Shown piece after piece: positions 1-9,757 of a DNA stretch of 64,000 bases. A program made the translations under genes and the position numbers. Numbering within the stretch: the first letter of the stretch is position 1; the number at the start of each line of letters is the position of its first letter. The notes below the pieces were generated by a model that saw only the letters and a list, made by a program, of their open reading frames with translations, was not told the origin of the DNA and did no database searches. Source of the DNA: Wolbachia endosymbiont (group E) of Neria commutata (GTDB lineage: Bacteria; Pseudomonadota; Alphaproteobacteria; Rickettsiales; Anaplasmataceae); NCBI RefSeq assembly GCF_964026735.1, contig NZ_OZ034692.1:558001-622000 (forward strand). The letters are read 5' to 3'.

Positions 1-197
1 ATTAGACAATACATGTGGAGAGGTTATGCCAAAGCAAATATAAAATTATTGAGCCATAAAATAGACCTTGCCTAACTCACATAAACAGCTTCCAATTGTA
101 AATATAGAGTTTTGCAAGAAATCTAATTTTGTTAATACGAGCTTAACCAAAATAATTGAATTAAGCTATAAAATCTGCTAAAGTCGATTTTATAAGT

Positions 198-272
198 GCA
201 CCCTTAGCTCAGTTGGATTAGAGCATTTGACTACGGATCAAAAGGTCGGGCGTTCAAGTCGCTCAGGGTGCA
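198..272 (+). tRNA. tRNA-Arg (anticodon ACG)
   Basis: The sequence folds as a cloverleaf. The acceptor strands are GCACCCT (198-204) and AGGGTGC (265-271), with discriminator A272. The D-arm holds AGCTCAGTTGG. The anticodon loop CTACGGA (231-237) gives ACG at 233-235. The T-loop is TTCAAGT. ACG, read as ICG after deamination, decodes CGU/CGC/CGA. No CCA is encoded, so it would be added after transcription. Confidence 0.93.
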
Positions 273-493
273 CATACGCATTTAGTAACCGTTCACGTAA
301 TGGGGTCAACTTAAGGGAAAATAAGTAATTGTGTGTAAAGTTCCCCTCTGACTATTAAGTTATTATCTGGCGAACTAGATTTTGATTTCATACTAGAGAA
401 TAAAAAGCTAAAAAATAAAATGATCAGAGAATTTTTCTGGGATAAATTTAGAGGCTGTATTACAAGGATTTTGGGCGAACTTAGTTAACTATA
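273..493. other. Intergenic stretch with a possible IS4-type end
   Basis: No open frame of note. At 305-325 the string GTCAACTTAAGGGAAAATAAG resembles the left ends of the two IS4-family elements in this window (AAGTTAAGAGAAAAGG near 4822; TCAAGTTAAGAAAAAGTG near 58652). It may be the scar of a lost IS4-type element. This rests only on a short match. Confidence 0.25.
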
Positions 494-1264
494 TCAACGA
501 GCTTTATATGAAAAATACATATAAAGCCCAGCACTTATTGGAATAGTAAGTGTATACACTACACCTAAAATTGGTAAGGTTATCCAAGGCTTGCTAATGA
601 AAAATATTATGAATATTCCAAATAATGATACAAATATATAAGATAGGCTTTTAGGAATATAGATGTATTTTGCAGAGAAAGTTGGAATGTGACTTACTGA
701 AAAAAATGAAACAACCAGAAAGTAACAAGCTATATTCCTTATATTTAAAAATTGTTCTATAAGAAGTAAATATTCGCTTTCCTGAGATTGAAGGGTAATA
801 ATTATTGGCAACAAAGAAAGTAATGCACATACTGGAGCTGGAATGCCAGAAAAGAAAAATTTTTCCCAGTCAAGTTGTTCTATATTTAACGATACATTAA
901 ACCTTGCAAGCCTTATCGAGATGCAGATTACGTATATCATTACCAGTATCCACCCTATGACTTCAATTTCTTTTAACTTCCAAAAATATAAAAGAAAAGC
1001 AGGTGCTGCACCAAAATTTAGAAAATCTGCAAAAGAATCAAGCTGTGCTCCAAAATTGCTAGTTGACTTTAGAATTCTAGCTATTCTGCCATCCATTCCG
1101 TCTATGATTGCAGCAATAATGATAAAAATTACTGATTGTTCCCATTGTTCATTAAATGTAAACTTCAGTGAAGTAAGACCAGAACATAAGCCCAATAAAG
1201 TGATAAAATTCGGGAATAACTTAGCAACAGGTAAAAATCCACCGTTACTGCCGTCACTGCTCAT
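494..1264 (-). CDS. pssA: CDP-diacylglycerol--serine O-phosphatidyltransferase
   Basis: This membrane enzyme joins CDP-diacylglycerol and L-serine to make phosphatidylserine, the first committed step to phosphatidylethanolamine. The CDP-alcohol phosphatidyltransferase signature lies at about residues 54-80: DG, two residues, DGRIAR, then G, three residues, and DSFADF. Several hydrophobic segments follow, as usual for the family, and 256 aa is a normal length. The start ATG at 1264 overlaps the 3' end of psd by 4 nt, so psd and pssA are co-transcribed and probably translationally coupled, with psd upstream. The product of PssA is the substrate of Psd. Confidence 0.95.
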   Translation of the reverse strand: MSSDGSNGGFLPVAKLFPNFITLLGLCSGLTSLKFTFNEQWEQSVIFIIIAAIIDGMDGRIARILKSTSNFGAQLDSFADFLNFGAAPAFLLYFWKLKEIEVIGWILVMIYVICISIRLARFNVSLNIEQLDWEKFFFSGIPAPVCALLSLLPIIITLQSQESEYLLLIEQFLNIRNIACYFLVVSFFSVSHIPTFSAKYIYIPKSLSYIFVSLFGIFIIFFISKPWITLPILGVVYTLTIPISAGLYMYFSYKAR

Positions 1265-1953
1265 ATAATATCAAAAGTCATCTTCTCTTGAGCACTTTCC
1301 TTGCTTAAGCTTGCTATAATTGTTTCACCACCAACAACGGTTTGCCCTTCTGAAACTCTAACTTCTATATCACTTGGAACATAGATATTAACTCTACTGC
1401 CAAATCTTATAATTCCAAATCTTTCACCTGCTTTAACATTTTGAGACACTTTTAATTTACAAACGATACGCCGTGCTATTAATCCAGCTATTTGTTCTAC
1501 GATAATTTCTTTTCCCTCTTGATATTCAATAACAATAACCTGCTTTTCATTTTCATTACTAGACCTATTGCTCATTGCAGATACAAACTTGCCTTTTTTA
1601 TAGTTCATTTCTTTTACTATACCAGATATTGGTACGCGGTTCACATGGACGTTCAGGACGCTTAAAAATATGCTAACAAGCGTGAATTTCTTCTCTTCTT
1701 TCTCTTCAGCTGACAATGGATAACTAACCTCTTCAATTTTTGAAATCACACCGTCAGCAGGACTGAGTATTAGGTCCTGATTATTTGGGACAGCCCTTGC
1801 TGGATCACGAAAGAAATAAGTACACAATAGTGATGGAAACAGGCATGTAATACCAAATCCCCAAGATATAGAGAACGCTATACACGTTACTATAAAGGAA
1901 ACAATTATAAATAAGTAACCTTCCTTGTTTATATTAGGCGAATTAAAACACAT
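1261..1953 (-). CDS. psd: Phosphatidylserine decarboxylase proenzyme
   Basis: Psd converts phosphatidylserine to phosphatidylethanolamine. The protein begins with membrane segments (about residues 12-50) and carries the short-type Psd body: LSPADG near residue 75, NVHVNRVP near 115, and a C-terminal FGSRV near 193, where the Gly-Ser bond self-cleaves to create the pyruvoyl cofactor. The frame is open upstream to a TTG at 1983, but ATG 1953 gives a natural N-terminus ([12 protein letters not shown]) and the usual size of about 230 aa. It overlaps pssA by 4 nt, forming a two-gene phosphatidylethanolamine operon. Confidence 0.94.
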   Translation of the reverse strand: MCFNSPNINKEGYLFIIVSFIVTCIAFSISWGFGITCLFPSLLCTYFFRDPARAVPNNQDLILSPADGVISKIEEVSYPLSAEEKEEKKFTLVSIFLSVLNVHVNRVPISGIVKEMNYKKGKFVSAMSNRSSNENEKQVIVIEYQEGKEIIVEQIAGLIARRIVCKLKVSQNVKAGERFGIIRFGSRVNIYVPSDIEVRVSEGQTVVGGETIIASLSKESAQEKMTFDII

Positions 1954-2065
1954 AACCTTATAACAATAATCTATTATTAACAACTTATCACTTATAACTT
2001 CTCATGAAAAGCTTTTTTTGAAAACCACAAACTTGTAACTTGATGTTGATAAAATCATTCTCAAA

Positions 2066-3133
2066 TTAGAAAGTTGATTCTTCTAAAGGCTGCTGGCTAT
2101 CCTCATCATCCGTAATAGGGTTATCACTGTTTCTTAACAAATCTCTTATTTTCATCTCTATTTCATTTGCAACTTCCTTATTTGTTTTTAAGTAAGTTTT
2201 TGCATTCTCTTTTCCTTGTCCAAGACGTGTATTATTATATGAGTAATAAGCACCTGCCTTTTCAACAATACCAAGTTTTGTTCCCATTTCTATTATTTCT
2301 CCAAGCTTCGATATGCCTTCATTATACATTATATCAAATTTTGCTTCTCTAAACGGAGGTGCGACTTTGTTTTTTACAACTTTAACTCTTGTTTCGTTTC
2401 CTGTTATGTTTTCCTTATCCTTTACGGTGCCAATTTTTCTTATATCAAGCCTTATAGAAGTATAGAATTTTAATGCATTTCCACCTGTAGTAGTTTCTGG
2501 GTTGCCGTATACCACCCCTATCTTCATGCGAATTTGGTTGATGAATATCAGTATACAGTTTGCCTTTGAAACAGCAGAAGTTAGTTTCCGGAGCCCATGA
2601 CTTAAAAGTCTCGCCTGTAATCCCATATGCTGATCACCCATATCGCCTTCAATCTCAGCTCTTGGAGTTAATGCTGCAACAGAGTCAACAACTATCACAT
2701 CAACTGCACCAGAACATACCAAATACTCAACGATATGCAATGCTTGCTCTCCAGTATCAGGTTGCGAAATTACCAAATCATCGGTGTTCACCCCAAGCTT
2801 ACGAGCATATATTACGTCCAGTGCATGCTCTGCATCAATAAATGCACATGCTCCACCTTTCTTCTGTGCTTCAGCGATTACGTGTAAAGTAAGAGTGGTT
2901 TTACCAGAGCTCTCAGGGCCAAATATTTCAATTATACGTCCCTTTGGTAGCCCTCCAACACCTAAAGCTGCATCAAGAGCAATCGAACCTGTAGATATTG
3001 TATCTATTTTTTCCACCGGATTCTGCTTTAGCCTCATTATCGCACCTTTACCAAATGCTTTTTCAATTTGACTTATTGCATTATCTAGTGCTTTTTGTTT
3101 ATCACTACTTTTTTCTTCTGGATTGCTTGCCAT
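2066..3133 (-). CDS. recA: Recombinase RecA
   Basis: DNA strand-exchange protein for homologous recombination and repair, and coprotease for the SOS response where a LexA exists. The Walker A motif GPESSGKTT lies at about residues 70-78, Walker [11 protein letters not shown] near 145, the loop 1 region [12 protein letters not shown] near 160, and loop 2 around [19 protein letters not shown]. At 355 aa it is full length, with the usual acidic tail ([11 protein letters not shown]). It is a single-gene unit between psd and an IS graveyard. The ATG at 3133 is the natural start ([16 protein letters not shown]). Confidence 0.97.
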   Translation of the reverse strand: MASNPEEKSSDKQKALDNAISQIEKAFGKGAIMRLKQNPVEKIDTISTGSIALDAALGVGGLPKGRIIEIFGPESSGKTTLTLHVIAEAQKKGGACAFIDAEHALDVIYARKLGVNTDDLVISQPDTGEQALHIVEYLVCSGAVDVIVVDSVAALTPRAEIEGDMGDQHMGLQARLLSHGLRKLTSAVSKANCILIFINQIRMKIGVVYGNPETTTGGNALKFYTSIRLDIRKIGTVKDKENITGNETRVKVVKNKVAPPFREAKFDIMYNEGISKLGEIIEMGTKLGIVEKAGAYYSYNNTRLGQGKENAKTYLKTNKEVANEIEMKIRDLLRNSDNPITDDEDSQQPLEESTF

Positions 3134-3218
3134 AGCTCATTTATTAATTTGTATAATTATTTATATTAACTAAAAGTAAGTAATATGCCAAGTTTTTATA
3201 TAGCTAATCAGAACAGTA

Positions 3219-3372
3219 TGTACAGTCCCAGAGTGTGATGTCATGGATTAAGTATAAATAACTCAGGAGAATTTGTCCACTGGTTGCATATAAATTGATA
3301 TGGAGTCAGACCTTTAAGAGTTTTAAGTCTTTTGCGTAGTTATAGGCCATAACAAAGTTGTATAAACCCCAA
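3219..3372 (-). mobile_element. IS481-family element, 3' end remnant
   Basis: On the minus strand the frame reads WGLYNFVMAYNYAKDLKLLK and then, after a one-base shift, GLTPYQFICNQWTNSPELF and LNP. This is the characteristic C-terminus of IS481-type transposases. The sequence at 3219-3243 (TGTACAGTCCCAGAGTG) matches the ends of two other IS481 remnants at 21458 and 46850, so it is probably the terminal inverted repeat. The element is truncated near 3372, where unrelated IS sequence follows. Confidence 0.65.
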
Positions 3373-3450
3373 CTATGGATTAGAAAAGAATAGAAAAGCC
3401 AAGGAAACAGGGTAAACTCAGGAAATATTTGAAAACTAAATGAGGTTACC

Positions 3451-3876
3451 CATGAATAAAAATATAACAGAATTATTTTGCCTGATCGATGATTTTCGCA
3501 TAAGAAAACAGGAAAAATTGTTGCCCAAAGATAGCATAAAATATGCTGATTCTGGCTATCAAGGTTGGCAAAAGTTGCAGAAAAACGTTGTGATTCCGTA
3601 CAAAAAATACCGTAAAAAGCCATTAACGGAGGAGCAAAAGGAGCATAATCGAAAGCTGGCATCGTTCAGGATGCGTGTGGAAAATAAGATTAGAGAGATC
3701 AAAATTTTTAAGATTATGTCAAATATTTACCGCAATTTTCAGAAGAAATACAACTTGAGATTTAATATTATTGCCGGAATTGTGAATTTGCGGCATAGTT
3801 TTTAATAATTTTTGGGCTGGGGATTTCTTACCAGATTTTATCAGCAACTTGCTTCACGTTGTTTCGCAGGGGGTCT
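3451..3876 (+). pseudogene. Chimeric transposase remnant: IS982-like start joined to the 3' part of an IS5-family element (copy 1)
   Basis: The frame starts MNKNITELFCLIDDF, like IS982-family transposases (my inference), and at DDF passes directly into RIRKQEKLLPKDSIKYADSG, the second half of the IS5-family transposase found complete at 36.5 and 59.7 kb. The IS5 part runs to the end of the gene (NIIAGIVNLRHSF, stop 3803-3805) and on to the element end TTTCGCAGGGGGTCT at 3876. The 5' half of the IS5 gene is missing. The junction near 3485 looks like IS-on-IS recombination or nested insertion with deletion. Not functional. Confidence 0.75.
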
Positions 3877-4012
3877 ACCGTTATAGGTTGCCATTAATAT
3901 TTCTTACTAGCACAACTTTCTCATAGTTTATGGTGTTTTTCCAATAATTTATGATGGATTTATGTAAGGTTTCTGCTAATTTTATGTTAACTTTAATATA
4001 ATAGTAAGATGA

Positions 4013-4249
4013 ATGGAAATATTAGATGTTACTAAATCTCATACAAAAGAAACACTGATACAAATGATAAATAAATCAGTAGATGATAATCAATGGAGCA
4101 ATAAAGAGACAGCACATGTACTACAAACATCTCTTGCAGACATTTCCCTGATTAAAAGATTAAACACTGCAAATTTTTCATTGGATAGGCTCTTAATTTT
4201 TTTAGTAAGATTAGACTATAAGGTAACAATTTCAATTAGTATTAACTAG
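4013..4249 (+). CDS. Small XRE-type helix-turn-helix protein
   Basis: 78 aa. Residues about 30-75 (SNKETAHVLQTSLADISLIK, then a FSLDRLLIFLVRLDYKVTI tail) fit the compact Xre/HigA-type HTH seen in antitoxin-like regulators: a recognition helix followed by the FSLD..L..L..L...V pattern. It would be a cytoplasmic DNA-binding regulator. In two-gene toxin-antitoxin loci the toxin is adjacent, but no RelE/HigB-like frame is visible on either side, so this may be an orphan or the survivor of a broken pair. It sits alone between IS remnants. Confidence 0.6.
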   Translation: MEILDVTKSHTKETLIQMINKSVDDNQWSNKETAHVLQTSLADISLIKRLNTANFSLDRLLIFLVRLDYKVTISISIN

Positions 4250-4577
4250 ACTATAAAACAAATTGAGTATTTTGAGCTTGCAGCGACTTCTGCCTTAACA
4301 TAAAATCATGCAAAATGAAAGATTGATGTGTTGAGTTTCTAGACGCATTTATAGAAGGGATAGTAAAAGATAAGATTTAATTTGACCAGCAAAGCTTAAA
4401 GTTGCGCTCTATGGGCACGTGTAAAGGTTCTTTTTTAACTTGATACACCTAAAATTCGAAATTAGATCTGAATTTACCACTGTAATGAGAGTTGCAATCA
4501 AACATGATCATCATCTATTATGGTAACAAGCACCGCTTTCTACTTTTATCCCTATAGACTTTAAAATAAGAGAATAG
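4250..4577. other. Intergenic, no gene seen
   Basis: AT-rich sequence with frequent stops in all frames. I find no tRNA fold, long repeat or recognisable IS end here. It probably consists of eroded gene or IS sequence. Confidence 0.4.
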
Positions 4578-4823
4578 GAATTTTATAGTAGTACTCCAGA
4601 AAATTTTGACTTAGAACCATCGCTTATAAGTGGAAATAACCTTGAAGAAGCTTTTGTGGTAGATTCGAACAATCTTCAAAGTCAACCAGATAGTGCGCCA
4701 CAAATCGCTAAACCTCCTGAAGAACAACCACAAGGTGATCAGCCTAACACCACTGTGCCTACTGCAATAGGTTCTCAACCTGTTACAGCAAATAACGGAA
4801 CACCACAAGTTCACTGCCATTAA
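4578..4823 (+). pseudogene. C-terminal piece of an unknown Pro/Gln-rich protein, cut by the IS4 element
   Basis: An 81-codon frame opens directly after a TAG (4575-4577), with no plausible start. It reads acidic and Asn-rich at first (NNLEEAFVVDSNN), then Pro/Gln-rich (PPEEQPQGDQPNTTVPTAIG). Its last codons, CAC TGC CAT and stop TAA 4821-4823, lie inside the left inverted repeat of the IS4 element, so the natural C-terminus has been replaced. It looks like an accessory surface or effector protein that lost both ends. The family is not recognised. Confidence 0.5.
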
Positions 4824-6420
4824 GTTAAGAGAAAAGGATGGACTATATTAATAAATCAAGTAAAATTCCTAAACTTAAAGGAAAAATAATATGAGTAAAA
4901 AAAACAATAATCGAATTCATAAAAAATAAATTGATAAGTTTAAACTTTATAAATGATCACAAAGTATCACCAAAAGACTTTCTACGAAAAAGAAAATTGC
5001 CTTTTATTGATGTATTCATTTTGATTTTCAGAAAAAGTGTGAAATCATTACAAGTGATGCTCAATGAATTTATTCTGTACACGATGAGAGATTATACAGT
5101 TACTGCAAGTGCTTTTACCCAAGTAAGACAGAAGCTAAAGTATACTGCATTTTCAGAACTTAATGATGATGTAGTTTCCCTATATTACCAGGATCAGGAG
5201 TTTAAAACTCACCATGGTTTCAGGGTACTTGCATTTGATGCTTCTATATTAATTCTACCAAAAAGTGATGAGGTAATAGAGGAGTTTGGCTCAAGAGCAG
5301 TATGGAATGGAGTTCAGAGGTTTGAAGATTATACAAGTGCAACCTTTGAAGCTTGTTATGATGTGCTAAATAATATTGCAATAAAATCGGTGTTAAGTAG
5401 AGGTGACAGTTATGAAGTTGATTTAGCAACCGATATGCTTGAAGGCCTCAGTTCAGATGACTTACTAATCTGTGATAGAGGGTATGTATCTTATCGATTT
5501 ATTGCCGAGCTTACGGAAAGGAAAATTAATTATGTAATTCGTTGTCCAAGTTCATCTTTTAGTGAAGTAAACGATATGTTTAAGCCGGGCAGTCCCTCTA
5601 GTACAATAGCAGTAGCTACTGCACCTATTAAAGTGGCAAGGCAGCTAAGAAAGCTAGGATTACCTGATGAAATGGAATTTAGGCTAGTTAAAATCATACT
5701 TTCCTCTGGTGAAATTGAAGTGCTAATTACATCATTATTAGATGAGCAGCAATTTAAGGTTGAGGAATTTGAAGAGTTATACTACTTACGTTGGGGAATA
5801 GAAACATTTTTTTCTAAACTCAAAGGAAGGTTAGGCTTAGAGAATTTTACAGGTAAAAGTGTTGAAACTATTAAGCAGGATTTTTGGTCAACCATTTTTA
5901 TTAGCAACCTAGAAAGTATTATGACAGAAGATGTAGAAGAGGCATTGAATGCAGACCTAGCTGATAGTAAGCTTGAAAAAAGCATTAATAAATCTGTTTC
6001 ATTTAATGCAATTAAAAACTTAGCTTTCGATATTTTTTCTACAGAATCGGACATGGATTGCGTTATGGAGCAATTATCTAAGTTATTTTTAACAAACACT
6101 TTAGTTGTAAGGAAGGGGAGGAAAGTTGATCTTCATAAGATATCTGATGTTCGTTCACTCAATTACCAAAAAAGGGCTAGAAAACACGTATTTTGAATAC
6201 TACCCTACTCATTTCTGAAAGACAGTATTCCTGGAGCAACTTTTGTCAAATCTTCTGTAAAATGACTTTTAAATAAGCTATTTCTTAACTAATTTACATC
6301 TAAGAGTTTATCTACTTTAAAGTTTGCTCTATTTTGTTTTAGCATTTGCCATAACTCCTTAATCACTACAAACTTTTTTGTTCAATTTTTAGCCATTCCT
6401 TCCTTAACTTAATGGCAGTG
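4812..6420 (+). mobile_element. IS4-family insertion sequence with 18-bp perfect terminal inverted repeats
   Basis: The left end CACTGCCATTAAGTTAAG (4812-4829) is repeated in perfect inverse at 6403-6420. The 1.6-kb element holds one transposase gene. The outer flanks (ending ACAAGTT on the left, beginning GAGGCAG on the right) show no target duplication. Genes on both sides run into the element 3' end first. Either the element is old or the two sides were joined by recombination between IS copies. Confidence 0.85.
4891..6196 (+). pseudogene. IS4-family transposase, frameshifted at its N-terminus
   Basis: The long frame (open from TTG 4931 or earlier, 421 aa) has DDE features: LAFDAS near residue 102, LICDRGY near 180, and the IS4 YREK signature YYLRWGIETFFSKLK near 283-297. 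The best start is ATG 4891, preceded by AAAGGA (4877-4882). From it the frame reads MSKK and continues NNNRIHKK to a stop at 4927. Removing one A from the A8 run 4897-4904 joins MSKK to TIIEFIKNKLISLNF and the long frame. The copy is therefore one homopolymer base out of frame. Slippage or a sequencing error could restore it. Confidence 0.8.
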
Positions 6421-6853
6421 GAGGCAGAGGAGGCGGTGGCGGAGAAGGCGAAGGAGTGGCATTATACTCAAGCCCTTGCGTTGATTGTCGGAGTGCCGTA
6501 TATTCTTGTCGCTGAGCCGGTTGGGCAGATTCTTTTTCACTAAAATCTATTTTTTGTTTACCATTTAATGAAGAAACAATTGAACTGGCAAGATATACTA
6601 CTGAAATCAATACAATAATTGCAGAAACAACAAAAATCACTATAGAAACAGTTGAAATAACGTAATGAAAACATAGACCAGCTGTGAAACTATATGCACA
6701 TAGTGAAAAAATAGCGACTATAAACTTTAATTTAGTTACTTTATCTATGTTGGTTGAACATGAAACAGGCCTTTTCGAATTTTTTAAATCACACCCTGAT
6801 AGTGATAGAGAAGGAGATGGTATTGCAAAAACAGAATCAGGTGAATCAGACAT
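6404..6853 (-). CDS. Hypothetical membrane protein with proline-rich tail, 3' end altered by the IS4 element
   Basis: 149 aa. The N-terminus is Ser/Pro-rich and soluble; two hydrophobic segments follow at about residues 43-70 and 73-95, then a cytoplasmic or periplasmic tail ending in a run of Pro/Leu (SPSPPPPPLPPLPLS). The last codons (CTG CCA TTA AGT TAA) lie inside the right inverted repeat of the IS4 element (6403-6420), so the present C-terminus is borrowed from the IS and the protein was probably longer. No family is recognised. Confidence 0.6.
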   Translation of the reverse strand: MSDSPDSVFAIPSPSLSLSGCDLKNSKRPVSCSTNIDKVTKLKFIVAIFSLCAYSFTAGLCFHYVISTVSIVIFVVSAIIVLISVVYLASSIVSSLNGKQKIDFSEKESAQPAQRQEYTALRQSTQGLEYNATPSPSPPPPPLPPLPLS

Positions 6854-7033
6854 TTTTCTAACCTCCAGGATTAATACTATATTAGTAATAATTAAATTAA
6901 TGATCTTGTCAACTAACTGTTAATTTCTCAATATACACAAGGGTTATTTATTTTTTTTAATGTCAAAATGCTCCCTACTCTTTATATTGGAAATTTTTTC
7001 ACAAATTACATCATTATTATGCAAAGAACAAAG

Positions 7034-7110
7034 TGGCGGGAGTGATGAGACTTGAACTCACGACCTCATGCGTGACAGGCATGCGCTCTAACCAACTGAG
7101 CTACACCCCC
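7034..7110 (-). tRNA. tRNA-Asp (anticodon GTC)
   Basis: On the minus strand the acceptor strands are GGGGGTG and CACTCCC, with discriminator G and an encoded CCA (7034-7036). The D-arm has AGCTCAGTTGG and the T-loop TTCAAGT. The anticodon GTC (complement of 7074-7076) sits in loop CTGTCAC. Identity element G73 supports Asp. Confidence 0.94.
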
Positions 7111-7231
7111 CATTTTTTAAAGTAATGCTGACTTATAGTTTTAAAGTTAATAAACATGCCATCATTTGTCAATATTTTTTGTTTGCGCTTTGTTGTCTTT
7201 TATATTACTATATAAATAATTTGATTTCACA

Positions 7232-7270
7232 CATGGCAAATACAAGTAGTCCCATTAGGGTCGTGCCATG
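7232..7270 (+). promoter_or_regulatory. Possible structured leader of rpsB
   Basis: A 7-bp perfect stem, CATGGCA (7232-7238) with TGCCATG (7264-7270), encloses a second small hairpin CCC-ATTA-GGG (7251-7260). It ends 15 nt before the rpsB Shine-Dalgarno. Ribosomal protein S2 autoregulates through its leader in several bacteria, so this may be an S2-binding structure. The function is inferred; only the pairing is seen. Confidence 0.4.
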
Positions 7271-7297
7271 GAGGATAAACTATTTGGAGGAATAAAT

Positions 7298-8146
7298 ATG
7301 GCAAATTTGCCTGAAGTCACTGTGCGTGATTTAGCCGGGTCTGGTGTACATTTTGGTCACAAAACTGGTCGCTGGAATGCAAAAATGGCTCCCTATATAT
7401 ATGGGGTGCATCAAGAAAATCGTATACATATAATCGATTTGCGAAAAACATTACCACTGTTGCAGGTTGCTATGAAAGCTTTGCATGACGTTGCATCTCA
7501 GGGTGGTCGTATTCTATTTGTTGGTACAAAATTTCAAGCTTTGGATATTATTGCAAGTGAAGCAATTCGTTGTGGTCAATACTATGTAAATCACCGTTGG
7601 CTCGGTGGCATGTTGACTAACTGGGGAACTGTTTCTTCTTCAATAAAGACCTTAATCCAGTATGAGAAAATATTGAATGATGAGGGTAGCATTTTAACGA
7701 AAAAAGAATTGGGAAATATTGAAAAGAAAAAACACAAACTTGATAAGGCATTAGGTGGTATTAGAGAAATGGGGGCAATTCCGGATATCTTGTTTATTAT
7801 TGATACTAATAAAGAGCATATTGCAGTCAGCGAGGCTAAAAAATTAGGAATTCCAATAGTTGCAATACTTGATACTAATTCTGATCCAGATGGTATTACT
7901 TATCCTGTACCTGGAAATGATGATTCGAGAAAATCAATAGAGCTATATTGTAGATTGGCCGCTGATTTTATATTAGCTGGTATAGAATCCAGCTTAACGA
8001 GGTCTGGTGTTAGCATTGATGATATAAAGGATGATGAATTTATTCATGAAAAGGAAAATGGTATTGTACAAACTAAAAAAAGGCGTAGTAAAATTTATAA
8101 AAAAGACGAAAGGGAGGTAGAAACAGATGAAGGTGAATCCAAATAA
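7298..8146 (+). CDS. rpsB: 30S ribosomal protein S2
   Basis: Component of the small ribosomal subunit that anchors S1. Typical S2 blocks are present: [19 protein letters not shown] at the N-terminus, [10 protein letters not shown], the [13 protein letters not shown] block, and [20 protein letters not shown]. The frame opens 10 codons earlier, but ATG 7298 follows a good Shine-Dalgarno (GGAGG, 7286-7290) and gives the conserved start MANLPEVTV. The C-terminus is Lys/Glu-rich. The last 20 nt overlap tsf. It is the first gene of the rpsB-tsf-pyrH-frr-uppS-cdsA operon. Confidence 0.97.
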   Translation: MANLPEVTVRDLAGSGVHFGHKTGRWNAKMAPYIYGVHQENRIHIIDLRKTLPLLQVAMKALHDVASQGGRILFVGTKFQALDIIASEAIRCGQYYVNHRWLGGMLTNWGTVSSSIKTLIQYEKILNDEGSILTKKELGNIEKKKHKLDKALGGIREMGAIPDILFIIDTNKEHIAVSEAKKLGIPIVAILDTNSDPDGITYPVPGNDDSRKSIELYCRLAADFILAGIESSLTRSGVSIDDIKDDEFIHEKENGIVQTKKRRSKIYKKDEREVETDEGESK

Positions 8147-8996
8147 CATAAGGGGATTACGTGATAGAACGGGACTTGGTCTAAGTGATTGTAAAAAAGC
8201 GTTAGAAGAGTGTGATGGTGATATTGATAAAGCAGCTGATAAGTTACGTGCGGTAGGACTTGCTAAAGCTGATAAAAAGTCCGACAGAGTAGCTTCAGAT
8301 GGCCTGATTGCTATGCATTTGATTGAAAATTGTGGTGTTCTGGTTGAATTAAATTGTGAAACTGATTTTGTTGCTCGAAATGAAAGGTTTATTGAACTGG
8401 CTGAAAATTTAGCTTTACTTGCTTGCAAAGAGCGATCTACTAGCGTGAATGAATTAAAAAATGTTAAATATGCGGATATTGGCACGACACAAGAAGCAGT
8501 GATGAATGGAAGCTCAGTGCTTGGTGAGAAATTGGAGCTAAATAAGATTTGTTATTTGGAAACTAAAGGTGGAGTTGTTGCAGGTTATGTACATGGTTCT
8601 ACTTCTAGCCTCGGTAAAGTTGGTGCTTTAGTTGCACTGCAATCATCCGGCAATAAAGCAAAGTTACAAGAGATTGGAAAACAAATAGCAATGCATATAG
8701 TTGCTATGAAACCTGAGGCTTTGTCTATAGATGATTTAGATCAAGAAAAATTAAAAAATGAACGTTACATAATTGAAGAACAAGTAAAAGCCTTAAATAA
8801 ACCTGAAGAGGTAACAAAAAAAATAGTAGATGGTCGCATGGCTAAATACTATGAAGAAGTTGTCTTACTAGAGCAAAAATTTATAAAGGATGATAAGATG
8901 AAGGTTTTTGATTTTATAAAATCAAGTGAGTTGAGCTTGAATTGTCCTATTAAATTGTCTGATTACAAGTTACTTGTTTTAGGTGGTGCAAATTAA
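8127..8996 (+). CDS. tsf: Elongation factor Ts
   Basis: Guanine nucleotide exchange factor for EF-Tu in the cytoplasm. The N-terminal UBA-like domain carries [20 protein letters not shown], and the core carries the [14 protein letters not shown] block and [10 protein letters not shown]. Its 289 aa is the normal length. The start ATG 8127 lies inside the end of rpsB with GGGAGG at 8112-8117 as Shine-Dalgarno, so translation is coupled to rpsB. pyrH follows 10 nt after the stop. Confidence 0.97.
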   Translation: MKVNPNNIRGLRDRTGLGLSDCKKALEECDGDIDKAADKLRAVGLAKADKKSDRVASDGLIAMHLIENCGVLVELNCETDFVARNERFIELAENLALLACKERSTSVNELKNVKYADIGTTQEAVMNGSSVLGEKLELNKICYLETKGGVVAGYVHGSTSSLGKVGALVALQSSGNKAKLQEIGKQIAMHIVAMKPEALSIDDLDQEKLKNERYIIEEQVKALNKPEEVTKKIVDGRMAKYYEEVVLLEQKFIKDDKMKVFDFIKSSELSLNCPIKLSDYKLLVLGGAN

Positions 8997-9006
8997 ATAG
9001 CTAAAA

Positions 9007-9750
9007 ATGACTACCTCAGACGGTGAACAAAGTAAAGTAAAATACTCCAGGGTACTGTTTAAAATCTCTGGAGAGGCTTTGATGGGGTCACAGCCTTTTG
9101 GTCATGATATGGGTATAATAAGCCAGTTATGCAATGATATCGCCGATATTCATAAACTTGGAGTTCAGGTGTGTATTGTTGTTGGTGGTGGAAACATTTT
9201 TCGTGGAGCATCTGCTTCTTTGAGTGGCTGTGAAAGAGCAAGCAGTGATTATATTGGAATGCTTGCAACCATAATCAACGCTTTAATTTTACAGAACTTT
9301 TTAGAAAAAAACTCGGTAATTTCAAGAGTATTGTCTGCTATACCAATGGCCGCTATATGTGAATCTTACATCAGACGAAAAGCTATTCGTCACTTAGAAA
9401 AAGGTAGAGTGGTAATATTTGCAGCGGGGACAGGTAATCCATTTTTTACTACAGACACAGCTGCGGCTTTACGTGCTGTTGAAATGAATTGTGATGTAAT
9501 TCTAAAAGGCACACAAGTAAGCGGCGTATACTCTGCTGACCCGAAAAAAAATGAGGATGCTGTAATGTACGACAGACTTTCTTATACAGATTTGCTGACA
9601 CGCGATTTAAGAGTTATGGATGCATCAGCAATTTCGCTTGCGCGTGAGAATTCGATTCCGATTATAGTTTTTTCTTTGAAGGAAGAAAAAATAGTCAATA
9701 TTATTAAAGGCAAAGGGACTTATACTATAGTTTCAGATTCTAAACAATAG
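9007..9750 (+). CDS. pyrH: Uridylate kinase (UMP kinase)
   Basis: It phosphorylates UMP to UDP in pyrimidine nucleotide synthesis and belongs to the bacterial hexameric amino-acid-kinase type. Visible motifs are KISGEALMG near residue 18, [10 protein letters not shown] near 57-66, [15 protein letters not shown] near 138 and GVYSADPKK near 175. It has 247 aa, a family-typical length. It lies 10 nt after tsf and 7 nt before frr, in the classic tsf-pyrH-frr order. Confidence 0.96.
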   Translation: MTTSDGEQSKVKYSRVLFKISGEALMGSQPFGHDMGIISQLCNDIADIHKLGVQVCIVVGGGNIFRGASASLSGCERASSDYIGMLATIINALILQNFLEKNSVISRVLSAIPMAAICESYIRRKAIRHLEKGRVVIFAAGTGNPFFTTDTAAALRAVEMNCDVILKGTQVSGVYSADPKKNEDAVMYDRLSYTDLLTRDLRVMDASAISLARENSIPIIVFSLKEEKIVNIIKGKGTYTIVSDSKQ

Positions 9751-9757
9751 GTAATTT

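Noticed and set aside
843..1268. 141-codon plus-strand frame
   Set aside because: It is a full antisense shadow of pssA, which has clear family motifs.
3306..3662. Minus-strand frame of 118 codons
   Set aside because: Its end is the IS481 C-terminus, but the rest is antisense to the chimeric transposase; it is not a separate gene.
4013..4577. Toxin-antitoxin pair
   Set aside because: The HTH protein resembles an antitoxin, but no toxin frame is found on either side.
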